In this document: positions 62,737 through 64,000 of the stretch, piece by piece | How the letters are laid out: each line of letters begins with the position of its first letter | Numbering within the stretch: the stretch's first letter is position 1 | Source: Knoellia koreensis | GTDB taxonomy: Bacteria; Actinomycetota; Actinomycetes; Actinomycetales; Dermatophilaceae | DNA: 64,000 nt | Reading direction: 5' to 3' | Assembly (NCBI RefSeq): GCF_013041615.1 | Contig: NZ_JABEPQ010000004.1 | Span: forward strand, 1 to 64,000 | The notes under the pieces: model-generated | Told to the model about the DNA's origin: nothing | What the model saw: the letters and a program-made list of their open reading frames with translations, nothing else | Database searches by the model: none | Position numbers and translations under genes: made by a program

Positions 62737-63204
62737 CTACTTGCCCGCCACGAGGGCGACGAGGTTGTCGAGCTCGTTGGCCCGGCCGGCGACGAGCCGC
62801 TCGGTCCAGACCTGGTCGTGCAGCGGCTCCATGGTCATGACCACGCGCGTGCCGCCGTCGGCCGGTTCGAGGTCGACGACGGTGAGCTGCTCGTACGCCT
62901 CGTGGTCGGGGACGAAGTCGATGAGCGACCGGTAGGCGAGTCGGGACGGCTCGTCGACCTCGGTGAAGCGCTTGCGCGACTCGGTCGCGAGGGGCATGCC
63001 GTTCTGCTCCATGAAGGCGACCTGGGCCGGGGCGACGGCGGTCATCGTGTAGACGAGCTCGCAGTCCGGGCGCAGGTCGAGGGTCGACACGTCGGTGCGG
63101 AACCCCTCCGGCGCCCACCACTGGGCGATGCCGTCGGAGGTGGTCCAGAGCTCCCAGACGCGGGCTGGCGGGGCGGGGACGATGCGTTCGATGGTGGTGT
63201 TCAT
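62737..63204 (-). CDS. SRPBCC/AHSA1 family protein
   Basis: This 155-residue protein has one AHSA1 (activator of Hsp90-like) START-fold domain: P-A-P-P-A-R-V-W-E-L-W-T, I-A-Q-W-W-A-P-E-G-F and C-terminal T-R-V-V-M-T-M-E. It pairs with an ArsR-type fusion that shares the same fold, a common arrangement in actinobacteria. The predicted promoter places the transcription start on the A of the ATG, so the mRNA may be leaderless. The physiological ligand is unknown. Confidence 0.88.
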   Translation of the reverse strand: MNTTIERIVPAPPARVWELWTTSDGIAQWWAPEGFRTDVSTLDLRPDCELVYTMTAVAPAQVAFMEQNGMPLATESRKRFTEVDEPSRLAYRSLIDFVPDHEAYEQLTVVDLEPADGGTRVVMTMEPLHDQVWTERLVAGRANELDNLVALVAGK

Positions 63205-63210
63205 GAGAGC

Positions 63211-63238
63211 AATATATTCGTCCTTACGAATATGTCAA
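63211..63238 (-). promoter_or_regulatory. promoter with overlapping operator for the AHSA1-ArsR operon
   Basis: On the minus strand TTGACA (63238-63233) and TATATT (63216-63211) are 16 nt apart, a near-consensus sigma-70 promoter. ATATTCGT-CCTT-ACGAATAT at 63214-63233 is a perfect 8-bp inverted repeat filling the spacer. An ArsR-type dimer bound there would block polymerase. The region is strikingly AT-rich for this genome. Confidence 0.75.
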
Positions 63239-63250
63239 TAGTCGTTGCGG

Positions 63251-63280
63251 GTATGCCGCATGGCCGGCTGGGCGGCATAC
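63251..63280. repeat. inverted pair of the GTATGCCG octamer
   Basis: GTATGCCGC (63251-63259) and GCGGCATAC (63272-63280) are exact complements around a 12-nt centre. The pair lies just upstream of the AHSA1 promoter, between it and tRNA-Tyr. I see no gene in 63281-63408. Confidence 0.7.
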
Positions 63281-63408
63281 GTCCCCTCTCGTGGCGTCCG
63301 TGGCGCCGGACCAGCTTCGCCTTGGGGCCCAAGGTGATTCGCCGCGGGGGGCGGAAGAGTCGGACGCGCAGTCAGGGCCGCGGCCACTCGTGAGACCGGC
63401 CACACGGC

Positions 63409-63450
63409 GAAGGGCCCTCGACCGGCATACCTGCTGGTCGAGGGCCCTTC
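63409..63450 (-). terminator. terminator after tRNA-Tyr
   Basis: GAAGGGCCCTCGACC (63409-63423) and its exact complement (63436-63450) form a 15-bp stem. The 12-nt loop GGCATACCTGCT contains the core of the window-wide octamer, as in the REP-like palindromes near 20 kb. Confidence 0.8.
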
Positions 63451-63460
63451 GTGCACGGGG

Positions 63461-63541
63461 TGGCGGGTGAAGGATTCGAACCTTCGTAGCTTTCGCGACG
63501 GATTTACAGTCCGCTCCCATTGGCCGCTCGGGCAACCCGCC
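63461..63541 (-). tRNA. tRNA-Tyr (anticodon GTA)
   Basis: This is an 81-nt type II tRNA with a long variable arm: acceptor GGCGGGT/ACCCGCC, anticodon arm GCGGA/TCCGT with loop CTGTAAA, and T-arm GAAGG-TTCGAAT-CCTTC. CCA is not encoded. It is transcribed away from the yajQ-family gene. Confidence 0.96.
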
Positions 63542-63652
63542 TGGTGCGCGTGGAAGGATAGCAAGGACACCAACGAATGCCGAAACCGGCGTCCTCGCCC
63601 AGCCCCGCAGCACCACCCGGGCCGACGCGCGGACGCCCCAGGAAGGACCCCC

Positions 63653-64000
63653 ATGGCCGACAGCTCGTTCGACATCGTCAGCAAGATCGACCGGCAGGAG
63701 GTCGCCAACGCGATCAACAGCGCCGGGCGCGAGGTCTCCCAGCGCTACGACTTCAAGAACGTCGGCGCCTCGATCGAGGCCAGCGGTGAGGACGCCGTCG
63801 TCATCAAGGCCAACACCGAGGAGCGTGCCAACGCCGTGCTCGACGTGTTCCAGACCTGGCTGGTCAAGCGCAAGGTGAGCCTCAAGCACCTCGACGTGCC
63901 CGAGCGCGGCCCGCAGCTGTCCGGCAAGGAGTACCGCCTCGAGGTCAGGCTCAAGGAGGGCATCAGCCAGGAGAACGCCAAGAAGATCAACAAGATCATC
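63653..64000 (+). CDS. YajQ family cyclic-nucleotide-binding protein (5' part)
   Basis: The first 116 residues of a YajQ/DUF520 protein run off the window. The start M-A-D-S-S-F-D-I-V-S-K-I-D follows AGGAAGGA. V-S-Q-R-Y-D-F-K-N, V-S-L-K-H-L-D-V-P and K-E-G-I-S-Q-E-N-A-K-K-I-N-K are family hallmarks. YajQ proteins bind nucleotides or RNA and, in Xanthomonas, cyclic di-GMP. Full members have about 163 residues, so about 45 are missing. Confidence 0.95.
   Translation, partial: MADSSFDIVSKIDRQEVANAINSAGREVSQRYDFKNVGASIEASGEDAVVIKANTEERANAVLDVFQTWLVKRKVSLKHLDVPERGPQLSGKEYRLEVRLKEGISQENAKKINKII

Overview
The window is high-GC DNA (about 70% G+C by eye) from an actinobacterium. The best fit is the order Micrococcales, perhaps the Intrasporangiaceae/Dermatophilaceae group. 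This rests on the core gene order (tRNA-Trp, secE, nusG, rplK, rplA; rplJ-rplL; rpoB-rpoC), the GTG/TTG starts, the ATGA/GTGA overlaps, DUF5709, a mycobacterial-type AspC and LAxTG sorting signals. The genus is an inference, not something I can read from the sequence. I saw no insertion sequence, prophage, CRISPR array or rRNA gene.

Layout. 0-8 kb: rpoC and rpoB on the minus strand. 8-19.3 kb: a complete Mce lipid-import operon (ATPase, two YrbE permeases, MceA-F, two Mce-associated proteins) lying between rpoB and rplL. 19.4-20.6 kb: two small genes framed by three copies of a REP-like palindrome. 20.6-27.4 kb: rplL, rplJ with a leader, a DUF1772/AraC pair, a lipoprotein, rplA, rplK, nusG, secE and tRNA-Trp. 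27.5-34.7 kb: aspC, DUF5709, adenosine deaminase, murB, a HadA/HadB-like dehydratase pair, rpmG, tRNA-Met, tRNA-Thr and aroQ. 34.7-44.7 kb: an MFS exporter, then a form II CO-dehydrogenase-like molybdoenzyme operon with its maturation genes (mocA, coxD, coxE, xdhC, coxS, coxL, coxM, coxG). 44.7-50.2 kb: one very large single-chain acyl-CoA carboxylase. 50.4-55.2 kb: photolyase, CPBP protease, an SDR-TspO fusion and an alditol oxidase. 55.2-61.8 kb: a cell-surface locus. 61.9-64 kb: an ArsR/SRPBCC pair, tRNA-Tyr and the start of a YajQ-family gene.

The most novel-looking system is at 55-62 kb. One polypeptide carries an ECF sigma factor, a zinc-finger anti-sigma module, one transmembrane helix, a long Thr/Pro spacer and an extracellular beta-sandwich-like domain. 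It lies between two surface proteins with LAxTG sorting signals, one an MSCRAMM-like adhesin. Three promoter-like elements with identical 16-nt spacing, GTCA(C/T)-N16-CGTCTC, precede the sigma operon, the adhesin gene and a small downstream gene. This suggests a self-contained, membrane-tethered surface-sensing regulon.

A second window-wide signal is the octamer GTATGCCG/CGGCATAC. By eye it occurs about sixty times, roughly once per kb and far above chance for this base composition. It sits in hairpin stems and loops next to the rpo and ribosomal genes. Inside many other genes it forces rare codons (GCA, TAT, ATA). I saw none inside the rpo and ribosomal protein genes.
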